From Stictocephala bisonia (taxonomy: Eukaryota > Arthropoda > Insecta > Hemiptera > Membracidae): 64,000 bases of DNA. A program made the position numbers and the translations under genes. Numbering within the stretch: the first letter of the stretch is position 1; every line of letters starts with the position of its first letter. The notes under the pieces are model-generated. The model had not been told where the DNA came from. It saw nothing but the letters and a program-made list of their open reading frames with translations, and did not search any database. Location: NCBI GenBank assembly GCA_035578905.1, contig JAQJVL010000309.1, positions 759,501 to 823,500 on the forward strand, read 5' to 3'. Of this stretch, positions 1-8,972 are shown piece after piece.

Positions 1-309
1 AGTAATCTTTCTTATATTGATCAGATTAAGTCAAAGGCTAACTTCATGGTTTATGTTATTATATATAAATTTGCATTTTATTGGCAAATAATTCATATTG
101 TAACCATATTTGAGGCCAAACTTTACAACTCTAATAATTTGCAGTGTTTTTTGCTTACAAGCTAAGAAATTGTTACATTTTTCAATTTTCAATAAAACAT
201 TAAAGAATAATTCAAACAATTTTAGAATAATTACTAATAATTCCATAACATTATTTAATTTATCCATTGACAAAATATTTGAATTACATTAACTAAATTT
301 CTAATAGGT
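1..309. other. AT-rich sequence, no gene seen
   Basis: This stretch is AT-rich. Reading frames on both strands are short, of low complexity and frequently interrupted. No terminal repeat or transposase motif was recognised. Confidence 0.6.
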
Positions 310-545
310 CAATACCACTGTATGTGTAGGGGTGGGTGGGTGGGTCAGTACCACTGGATGTGTAGGGGCGGGTGGGTGGGTCAGTACCACTGTACGTTTA
401 GGGGCAGACGGGTGGGTCAGTACCACTGGACGTGTAGGGGCGGGTGGGTGGGTCAGTACCAATGTAGGTTAGGGCCAGACGGGTGGGTCAGTACCACTGG
501 ACATGTAGGGGCGGGTGGGTGGGTCAGTACCACCCTACGCGTGAA
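310..545. repeat. G-rich minisatellite array A (~37-bp unit)
   Basis: About six imperfect units are built on GGGTGGGTCAGTACCACTG followed by a variable (T)GTAGGGGCGGGTG part. The G-rich strand has four G-tracts separated by single T at 329-344 and a similar run near 366-381, a canonical G-quadruplex pattern. Related arrays lie at 1240-1505 and 19062-19150 in the same orientation and at 34740-34985 in the opposite one. The open frames through this array simply read the repeat and are not taken as genes. Confidence 0.9.
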
Positions 546-1239
546 TGGTACACTTTGTTTAAGTGTATGTACCACTTTCTCTGCATTGGAAGTCTAAAAA
601 AAATTTACACTCATGGTCAGAATAGCTAGGGAGGATGGATGGAAGCTGATGGAATGGAAGATGATAATAAAGTGGTAGAATTGGAAAAGCTGCTGTTTAG
701 AAACAAAAACACTACACAGCTATGGTCGGGCGCGGCACGGCAGCGGGTTGCGCGAAAGACAGTTTTGTCGCTTTACTATACCTCGATTTCTGGCGAAACA
801 AAACATTTAATAAAAAAAAGGTTTTAATAAAATTGAAATTTGTTTATTCATCTACAACTTTCCCGCTGACAAAAAGACTCTGACCAATAAATGAAAAACT
901 TCCTCGCAATGTACTTTTTTTATGTCAAGACTTCCTCGGATTAAAAAATAATTTCAATTAAACCTAATTTACAAAAAACTTAGTCATTGAAAAATTATAA
1001 AAACACTTTTATAGGCTGGAATAACTCTTTCTTTACCTTATATACAAATTTGAACGTATTAGGCCAACGTCTTCTTATTTAAAACGCAGTTTTAGTGAAG
1101 CGGTGCGAATTAAAAACGAGAGCGCCCGAGGCCTTGGTTTGGTCACTAGCACCAGTAGCACCCCACAAGATGTCGGAAAATGTGCTTCACTGACTTACTA
1201 CTGTTAAGGCTGGGGTGTCCGCTCTAGATATTCTTTGCT
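546..1239. other. Gene-free spacer between minisatellites
   Basis: AT-rich sequence with one GC-rich patch near 725-765. Two short CTTCCTCG-containing segments occur near 899 and 931. No protein domain, RNA gene or terminal repeat was recognised. Confidence 0.5.
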
Positions 1240-1505
1240 CTGTGTGTTGACCCAATACCACTGAACACGTATAGGTGGGCACGTTGTCCAACACCAACAA
1301 CGTTCGGGAGTGCGTTATCACTACTGAACACGTATGCTTGGGTGGGTGGGTCAATACCACTGAACATGTATGGGTGGGAGGGTGAGCCAATACGACTGAA
1401 CATATATGGGTGGGAGGATGGGCCAATACCACTGAACATATATGGGTGGGAGGGTGGGCCAATATCACTGAACATGTATGGGTGGGAGGGTGAACATGTA
1501 TAGTT
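1240..1505. repeat. Minisatellite array B (~36-bp unit)
   Basis: Units follow the pattern TATGGGTGGGAGGGTGGGCC, then AATACCACTGAACA, and degrade toward the left. This is the same family as array A: both share the GTGGGNCAATACCACTG core. The left edge of the long duplicated block lies inside this array at about 1399. The second copy, at 19062, has fewer units. Confidence 0.9.
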
Positions 1506-2700
1506 GAAATAGGGTTATTTCAAACGTAGTAATTAGGGCTAACATACTGTACACAATTTGGATTAAGACTTAAATAATGAAGAACAAATTGTATTCAACA
1601 AAATCTGTCTGTTTTCTACCAACAAATGTACTTGTTTACGATCTTTAACACTAGATCGTGAGTATCAGGTGAACCAATGTGTGCTCCCAACTGCTAGGTT
1701 CTTTTATGGCGCTGTGCAAGCTTTTTTGTAAAAATCGTAAAAAAAATACTAAATATGCTCCAAATGTAAATGTTATCATATTGTTTTTCTTCTCAATAAC
1801 TGTACTTTCACATACTACCATAAAAACTTACAAAAGTAATTAGTAAATAATTAGGCCTACTGTCATGAAGATTTAAAAAATTGTTTAATTTTGTACTTAA
1901 ATTATAACTTATAACCCTCCTTAGGAGCACTAAAAAGTTTTTGTAAATAATTCTAAGATAGCCAAACTGTTTATTATTTAGTGCACTATAACAATATGTT
2001 GTTACATTTTACATAAAAATTAGGTTTTTTCTTGGAAGTGTTTGTTTACATAAAACACATATACAAATTTTTTTTAAATCACCATTGAATAGACAACAAC
2101 AATTTTTTAGGTAAAGTAGTCATATAGTACCCTAACCAAATTTTGATATTTTTAGTTTATTTGGGAATAAAAAAATGTTACCACAGAAACGAAAAATGTC
2201 TGTGAAAAATTACATAACAATCTAAATATAAGGGGTATGTATAATTTTTTGCTATATGTATTTTATTAATACAATCTATTAGCTAGAAGAAAATATAAAT
2301 TATATGAAAATATTCCAAAAAGTATAAAACTTATTCCATCATAAGTCTTATAATTATGTAAACAGCACTTGAAAAATTTATCATATTATAAACATTATAA
2401 AAAACAATAAAATAATATTTGGAAATTTTTATAACAGTAACACTTGATAGAACATATATTTATGAATAGAAATATACAAGAATTGTTAGATTACAGCCAA
2501 AAATAAAGTTTAAACAACTTTTATGAACAGCATAAATTATGTTACTTCTCACTATTGGGTCGGTCGCAAAAAAAAGGTAAACAACATTTGTTGTAAATTA
2601 CCCAATGCAGCTAAAACATCGTAATTTGTTTTGTTGGATAGAGCATTTCATTCTCTACAGACTGACATTTACTACGCCTAATTCTGTCTTCTGATTATTC
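1506..2700. other. AT-rich gene-free sequence
   Basis: Very AT-rich sequence, repeated as 19151-20360 in the second copy. No coding frame, domain or terminal repeat was recognised. Confidence 0.6.
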
Positions 2701-2716
2701 TTCAGTCATGCGACAA

Positions 2717-2770
2717 ACATCGGCCATTTTCCTGCTCCCAACCTCCCGCCAGGCGGGAATGAGCGGAAGT
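2717..2770. promoter_or_regulatory. Promoter-like motif cluster (YY1/E2F/ETS-like)
   Basis: A GC-rich patch in AT-rich surroundings. It contains GGCCATTTT (YY1-like, 2722-2730), the perfect odd palindrome TCCCGCC-A-GGCGGGA (2744-2758, two facing E2F-like half-sites) and GCGGAAGT (ETS-like, 2763-2770). The second copy keeps it at about 20393-20443. Such clusters mark CpG-type promoters, but no downstream gene was identified, so the role is inferred only. Confidence 0.35.
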
Positions 2771-3025
2771 TTTTTTTTGCACGTTTTATTTTTATTTCCT
2801 ACGTTTATAAAATTGCATGAAAAAATTATTAAAAATCTGAAATGAATATAGAACGGAACATTCTGCATCAATTAGTGCCAACTTTGTAATAATTGCTTGA
2901 TTGACATATGTTTTATTTATTTTAAGTGAACAGCATAAATTATGTCGCTCCTCACGAGCCAGGGTTAAGTTTCTTATCCCTTTCAAATAATAATTTTCAA
3001 AAAAAAATCTTTCTAGTCACAGATC

Positions 3026-3084
3026 TGTTCAAATTAATCGGATGTTCGGATTAAACGTGTTTGGATTACCGGGACTGCACTGTA
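3026..3084 (-). repeat. Pogo/Tigger-like terminal repeat remnant
   Basis: Read on the minus strand from 3082, the sequence begins CAGTGCAGTCCCGGTAATCC and continues with further AATCCGAAC-type motifs, next to a TA at 3083-3084. CAGT starts with repeated ATCCGAA motifs are typical of pogo/Tigger-type Tc1-mariner ends. No matching opposite end or transposase was found nearby, so only a fragment is claimed. A copy sits at about 20705-20761. Confidence 0.4.
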
Positions 3085-3252
3085 TTGTTAGAAACATATT
3101 TTGTTCCGATTATATTTATTGCTAATATGTTATGTATTGGTACTCTCCTGCTGACTTCAAACATTTATTATCTCTGGAACAATTGATAGTTACTCGTATA
3201 AATTGTGACTTGGAATATCTATGATTAAGGATTTTTGTATAAAACGGCAGTA

Positions 3253-4866
3253 TTTATGTGGTTTCTTGCCACCAAACAAAATTGAAAAATTTTATTTGAA
3301 ATGGGTCTAGAATTGGCTGTATTTTCACAAGATATTCTTTTTAATTCGCAGAAATCACGTATTTAACAGAAAAATTCGAAAAACCAATGTCACAACTTTT
3401 AGTATTACTGTCATATTTCCGTTAATTTAATGGTATTTTAATCATCTTTTATTTTGAAGTTTTTTGTGCTGAATACAAATTTAAAAACTATTTTGGTCTA
3501 TTACAAAATTATATCTATAGATATCGCGATTATCAGCCATTACACGCTCATTTTTAACAACAACTATTTATCACAAAAACCAAATTCACCTATATTCCCA
3601 ATGGAGTGACGGCCAGCAGGTTGTCACGGAGGCCAAACACTCGGATTTAATGCAAATTACAATTTTTTCTTGAGAAAATAGACAATTAGGATAAGTTAGG
3701 TTATGTTTGGTTATGTCAGTAAAAAATGCATTTTTCGAACTGAAAAAATAATTTTATTACAAAACTAGTTATATATTTGTGTTCAGCATAAAAAACACTA
3801 GAAATGAAAAAAGTTGTTGAAAAATAACGATTTTTAAAAAAAGTTGATTTTTTCACTATCAAATAAAAAACTAGTTTTTCGATTTTTCAGTAATAAAACG
3901 AGTTTTCCGCTGATGGAATCAAACTCCTCAAGTGATATAAACTCATTTTTCACCACTTTTTCAACATGAAATCATATTTTTAGAGGTGGCAAGAAAGTAC
4001 ATAATTACCCAAACCAATTATATATTTGTGTTCAGCATTAAAAACACGTGAAATGAAAAAAATAGTTGAAAAGTAACGATTTAAAGTTGGGGTAATTATG
4101 CACTTTCTTGCCACCTCTGAAAATACGATTTCATGTTGAAAAATTGGTGAAATGTGAGTTTATATGTCTTGAGGAATTTGATATTATCGACAGAAAACTC
4201 GGTTTTTACCGAAAAATCGAAAAACTAGTTTTTTATCTGATGGTGAAAAAAACTAACTTTTTTTAAAAAATCATTATTTTTCTACATTTTTTTGATTTCT
4301 CGTGTTTTTTATGCTGAACACAAATATATAACTGGTTTTGTAGTAAAACTATTTTTTGAGCTCGAAAAAAGCATTTTTACTGACATAACCTAACTTATCC
4401 TAATTGTCTATTTTCTCATCAAAAAGTCGTAATTTGTGTTAAATTCGAGTGTTTGGCCTCTGTGACGGCCTACCGGCCGTCACTCCGGCGGCAATATAGG
4501 TGAATTCGGTTTTTGTGATTAATAGTTGTATCTAATGATCGCGTAATGGCCGCTAATCACGATTCGCTGCGATAGTAGTTTTCCCGTTATATCTCGATAA
4601 ATATTTGTAATAGACCAAAATAGTTTTCATATTTGTATTTAGCGCTAAAAACACATCAAAATAAAAAAGATGATTAAAATACCATTAAAATTAACGAAAA
4701 TATGACAAAAATACTAAAAGTTGTTACATTGATTTTTTTAATTTTTCGGTAAATACATTATTTCCATGGAATAAAGAGGATATCTTGTGAAAATACAGCC
4801 AATTCTAGACCCATATCAAGCAAAATTTTCCAAATCTATTTGATGGCAAGAAACTGCATAAATGGT
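3253..4866. repeat. Foldback pair: two inverted ~760-bp MITE-like copies
   Basis: The left arm (about 3253-4008) and right arm (about 4092-4866) are imperfect reverse complements around an ~83-bp spacer. Each arm begins and ends with the inverted motif TTTCTTGCCACC / GGTGGCAAGAAA, preceded by TTATGC-like bases. Each arm is therefore probably one short non-autonomous element with terminal inverted repeats, and the palindrome is two copies head to head. The spacer repeats a piece of the left arm (3765-3830). A second copy of the whole is at about 20939-22560, and a lone partial arm lies at 56290-56455. No coding capacity was seen. Confidence 0.8.
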
Positions 4867-4894
4867 AATTATTTGATATAGCAAATTATGCTTT

Positions 4895-5045
4895 TTTCAA
4901 GTTTTTTTCTCAAAACCATCATAAAATGGGCTAATTTTGAAAGGACATTGAAAATTTTTTGGGGGAAAGCGATATTTTAGAGGAAAATTTAACATTTTCG
5001 TCCTTACAAAAGTGGCCCATTTTATGAGAATTTTGAGAAAAAAAC
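4895..5045. repeat. Short inverted repeat downstream of Merlin-like gene
   Basis: TTTTTTCTCAAAA...CATAAAATGGGC...AAAGGACATTG on the left pairs imperfectly with ...CGTCCTTACAAAAGTGGCCC...TGAGAATTTTGAGAAAAAA on the right, giving a hairpin of about 65 bp per arm. It lies just 3' of the minus-strand Merlin-like transposase and could be part of its 3' end. It is also present in the second copy at about 22595-22743. Confidence 0.6.
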
Positions 5046-5087
5046 TTTCGGTTAAACATTGAATTTAATGGAATATTTTCATTCATT

Positions 5088-6087
5088 TTAATGAAAATTG
5101 TAAGCTGAACCTAACTGTAACACCACTAACCTTTGGCTGTTGGGTAGGATTGACTCTGAAGAGTCGTGTAGCGTCACTGCGGCGAGCAGGAAGTGGTGAA
5201 GCCGCTCATTCATTGCTGGGTATTTATGCTTAAACTTGTGTTCAGCCAAATACCCAACAAAGTGAACCTTCCGAACACCGCCAGGACCGCTCAACCGTGT
5301 TGGTATATGGCACCAGTGATCGGATCCACAAAATTCATGGAGTGGTTCACCGTGAGATGATGGTATCCTTCCAGGTCCAAGCAGTCGTAGGCCTTCCAGC
5401 AATCACTGATAATAGTGGTTCCTGGTAGGACCCACTCCTTCAGGATGCCTAAGAGGGTAACAGCATCTCTCGTCTCCACAGGCACCAAGAACGACTTCGT
5501 TTTTCCACGTTCTACTCCGCCGAACACCCACTGACCCTTTATTATCCTGCCCCGGTTGTACTTTCTTTTTCCAAACTTCGCTTCGTCGATTTCGACGGTA
5601 CAACCGGGGCCGCCAAGCACCTCAGTGTCGGTGTTGGTGGTCGATGAAAACTTCCCGGACATAAGAGTACCAATCGACCACCGTCGTTGACGCGACACGG
5701 CAATTGTTCATAATGAGGTGCTGGCGAGGTGGCTTGAGGTGGAGAAGTGCGGGGACTTTGGCGCCCGATAAGAAGCTGTTTGGGCGGGCCAACTTGAATG
5801 ATGTAATTGTAGTTGCGGCGTTTTTTATGGCCCACCACAAACGACTTGTTGCATCTGAAAACAAGCCGCTTCCTATCGAGAACCTCCCCACACTTACTTT
5901 CTCCCCGCAATATGCCGTGTGTGATCAGTAAGTCGACCACCTCGTCGTCACTGAGCCGCACAATGTCGAACAATGTGGCCGAACGTCCTTCACACACACG
6001 ACTTGCTAACACCATGGCCTTGCGTTCACGAATACACCTGTAAAAGTAAGATAAACTACTAACACAAATGCACTGTACACAAAACAA
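5088..6087 (-). pseudogene. Merlin/IS1595-type (ISXO2-like) transposase, copy 1, frameshifted
   Basis: A DDE transposase of the Merlin superfamily, related to bacterial IS1595. It would cut and paste its own element in the nucleus. The minus-strand reading gives an N-terminal part with LSDDEVVDLLITHGIL, a Cys-containing RCNKSFVVGHKKR segment, then VEIDEAKFGKRKYNRGR (first Asp), GQWVFGGVERG, IISDCWKAYDCL (second Asp) and NHSMNFVDPITGA near the third catalytic position. The C-terminal part (VGYLAEHKFKHKYP) is in another frame. Several frameshifts break it. Compared with copy 2, this copy has lost two bases near 5627, which adds a frameshift before the first catalytic Asp. No exact element termini were found. 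Confidence 0.85.
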
Positions 6088-6305
6088 TCACACACAAAAA
6101 TAAACCAATAATTGGCGGTAATAGGCTGTTTTAGTCGATTACGCACAAATTTGTCGTCCGTACACGGCACAAGGTCAACTGTGAACGCGTTGGAGGTTTG
6201 TGTTGGACTAACGCCCCCGCCGTTCCCTCCTATTCACTAGCGACCAACTGGCTTTTGAATCGGTCGATTCCAATTGGTTGGCCTGAAATGGTTGTCATGG
6301 TGATT

Positions 6306-6342
6306 GACGACGTCATCGCGGCCAACATGGCTACCGGAAGTG
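6306..6342. promoter_or_regulatory. Promoter-like cluster upstream of Merlin-like gene (CRE/YY1/ETS)
   Basis: Within 40 bp upstream of the minus-strand transposase are GACGTCAT (CRE-like, 6309-6316), CCAACATGGCT (YY1-like, 6322-6332) and ACCGGAAGTG (ETS/GABP-like, 6333-6342). Copy 2 keeps all three at about 24008-24042, with one substitution in the YY1-like site. A diverged copy of ACATGGCTACCCGGAAGTGA occurs near 56012-56031. Motif identity is seen directly; promoter function is inferred. Confidence 0.45.
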
Positions 6343-6611
6343 GTACGGGGGTGTACATACCAACCCCTATGTAGACAGAGAAACTGTTCCTTTAATCTGT
6401 GACAAGCAGAATGTAGCACTTTACACAACGATTACAAGTCACTGTAACCGGTTTAACAGTTTAGTCACTGTCTACCATGGAACTGCACCAACCAACAATA
6501 AACAAAACATTAAACATTAGATTATATTGCCGGTCCCTGATTATTATGTTCTTATTAGGAACCAATTAATTTGACTTATCTTAACCTCACGACATATTGC
6601 TCCTTTTTCTG

Positions 6612-6935
6612 GTTGCCACGTTGTTGACAACGAATCGACTTTTTTTGCACTTCTAGTAACTGCCAATATAGGGGTAATGACGCCGCGTAAGCCAGCCACG
6701 TCCATTGGATAGTGGAAGGGGGACCGTTGCCAACATTGTTGTAGGTCGCTTATGCTCTCTCAACATTGTTGGCAACAAATGTTGGCAACACTATTTGATC
6801 TTTAACGACTACTAATGGGTAATGTTGCCAACACTTTTTCGGTGTTGACAACAATAGCAACAAATGTTGATGACAATTTTAGAACAATTTTTGTACATGT
6901 TGACAACATATGTTGGCAAAAATGTTGAAAAATAA
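6612..6935. repeat. Cluster of TGTTGNCAACA palindromes
   Basis: About nine full or partial copies of the 11-bp palindrome TGTTGNCAACA (N is C, G or A) occur in about 320 bp, for example near 6622, 6726, 6760, 6779, 6831, 6852, 6897 and 6910. The copies are irregularly spaced, so this is not a simple tandem repeat. They lie 5' of the Merlin-like gene and could be protein-binding sites near a transposon end. The same cluster is in copy 2 at 24314-24637. Confidence 0.75.
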
Positions 6936-7342
6936 ATTTAGTGTTAAATACATTTTCTTTACATATAATATTTCAGATTACAATTGACTTATTTATTTAT
7001 AATTTTCAACTAATACTGTAAGATGAAATCAAATATAATAACTTCTTTAATAAATACTCTTCATATCTATGAAAAAATGAAAAGTTACAAATTGTTCTAA
7101 GTCTAGATGGATATAATTAGGCCCGGTGGGTTTGTTAATAGGAATACTTACAACACTAACCATACACTTTAAGATTATTTATTAATTAATTCCAAAGGAT
7201 ATCTCATTGTTGTTCTCGCCACTCTACCATTTGTACACAATACGTTTAAAAGTAAAACTCGATTTACAAAGTCGTGTAATATAAATCACATCCAATATTT
7301 TAAAAACCTTTGAACTGTAGGAAGTTTCATAAAAACATATGT
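6936..7342. other. AT-rich gene-free sequence
   Basis: No coding frame, domain or structured repeat was recognised. The segment is present in the second copy at about 24638-25046, with a small indel. Confidence 0.5.
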
Positions 7343-7432
7343 TGTTCGGTTGCGTGCTGATGCGCAACGGTGGTTAGTTAGTAGGTTAAAAACAATGTAA
7401 AATAATGAAAATAGAATGTAAAAATGACTGTT
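7343..7432 (-). repeat. LTR-end fragment shared with the BEL/Pao element
   Basis: About 90 bp, starting TGTTCGGTTGCGTGCTGATG on the plus strand, match 35860-35946 almost exactly. At that locus the sequence abuts a TGG primer-site candidate and looks like the 3' end of a BEL/Pao LTR. Here no internal retroelement region follows on the left, so this may be a solo LTR or fragment. The second copy is at about 25047-25136. Confidence 0.55.
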
Positions 7433-7518
7433 AATATGAAATGTTATAATTTATATGAATGAATAAAAACAATGAATATAATACCGGAAACTAATCTATG
7501 ATAATTATGAAAGTTAAA

Positions 7519-7680
7519 AAATGGAATAGAAATGAGGTAAATTAGAAGGAGGACGGAGCTGAGTGCGTCCGTTGCTTCTCGCTTCTAACTTGACACTGAT
7601 AAAAAATGGAATGAAATGAGGTAAATTAGAAGGAGGACGGAGCCGAATGCGTCCGTTGCTTCTCGCTTCTAACTGACAGT
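7519..7680. repeat. Two tandem ~82-bp units
   Basis: AAAAATGGAAT(A)GAAATGAGG, followed by a GAGGACGGAGC ... GCGTCCGTTGCTTCTCGC segment, occurs twice in direct succession (about 7517-7600 and 7601-7675). Within each unit GGACGGAGC and GCGTCCG can pair as a small hairpin. The array is repeated at about 25217-25380. Confidence 0.8.
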
Positions 7681-7682
7681 GT

Positions 7683-8392
7683 ATACGGTTAACACCATTT
7701 TACATTTCATTATAAATTTACAGATTGGATTCAGATGGCTGACAATACAGACATTTAATTCAATATATAGTTCTAATAAATAATATAGAAAACCCAGAGT
7801 TCCAAGGGTGAGGGCCTGGGGGTTCTGACCTTCACCAGCCATGGCGAAGACCCAACATACTCCCCCCCCCCCCGTTGAAAGTTATGTTTTCAATGAAATA
7901 ATTCAAATTGCAAATCAATCTAAAATCTAACATATGCTGAACAATTTTACATGTTTGATTCGAACATACAAGACAAAACAAATAATGACAATAATATTTA
8001 AAAAAATTCTATATAAACTAATGATTAGATTTAAGTATGCTTAAGCACTACTCATTTGAATAATACGATTTATGGTGAATGTTTCAAGATCAAGTTAAAC
8101 TGTACAAAATACGAATCTTACACCAATGTTATGGATAAGAACAACTAAATATAGTTATCATCGAATTAACAACTATCAAGAATGAAAATCAAAAATGTTT
8201 TGTCATAATTGAAAATAAATCCTAAAAAGTGAATTAAACATGAGTAATTTATTTATTTATTCATTGTATACGGTTAACACCATTTTACATTTCATTATAA
8301 ATTTACAGATTGGATTCAGATGGCTGACAATACAGACATTTAATTCAATATATAGTTCTAATAAATAATATAGAAAACCCAGAGTTCCAAGG
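7683..8392 (-). repeat. Direct pair of LINE 3'-end segments
   Basis: The ~125-bp sequence starting TGTATACGGTTAACACCATT occurs at 7681-7806 and again at 8268-8392 in the same orientation. The second is preceded by TTTATTTATTTATTC, which on the minus strand is a GAATAAATAAATAAA tail typical of a LINE 3' end. These look like 3'-UTR ends of the LINE whose coding part is at 14099-14929, with one extra truncated copy. A C-tract lies at 7861-7873. The 7807-8257 interval holds no gene. Confidence 0.6.
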
Positions 8393-8414
8393 GGTTCTAA
8401 TATTAATAACTGCA

Positions 8415-8480
8415 AGCACTAAAACTACAACAAGCACTAGAACTACAACAGGCACTAAAACTACAACATACACTAAAACT
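8415..8480. repeat. 18-bp tandem repeat, ~3.6 units
   Basis: AGCACTAAAACTACAACA repeats three times with single-base changes, then a partial unit. It lies in the presumed LINE 3' UTR and is also present at about 29477-29542. Confidence 0.85.
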
Positions 8481-8972
8481 TTATATAAATATTCATACTA
8501 AGTAACAATACAGTACTACATAATATTTTACTACCCCAGTCCTGATTACCATTTATACATAAAACACATCCACAGGCCCGGATTAGCAACTATTTGCGCC
8601 CTAGGCCAGAGTTCTACATTACGCCCCCTCCCGGCAGACGTTCGGGGGGGGGGGGCATTTTCGGCATATTAAATGGTGCGCCCTACCTTTCCGGCAAAAC
8701 TGAAAAAAAATTGTGTTGGAGATTACAAATATCTCGTTTATTATTTATTTATTTAGGCCTAGATTATCAGTCATCTTACACATTCATTTGCGAGAAAATA
8801 ATTTAAATCAATCAGTCAATAATAGCGATATTCCCAAATGTGTGAAAAGGAAATACAGAAAAGGATATGTTGAAAACACTACTTAAATAACACAAACAAT
8901 ACTGTATAATTAAGTAAGTACATTTATTAACACAACACGGTATTTACTAACGAAATGACTTTTAACATCGTT

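Noticed and set aside
310..597. Small proteins encoded by the minisatellites (GGWVGQYH-type and HPPTHICSVVL-type repeats)
   Set aside because: The open frames follow from the repeat period and vary between arrays. No promoter, start context or homology supports them.
5403..5931. Several short frames on both strands overlapping the Merlin-like gene (and their twins near 23.1-23.7 kb)
   Set aside because: They are alternative-frame shadows without domain matches. Only the frame with the DDE motifs is retained.
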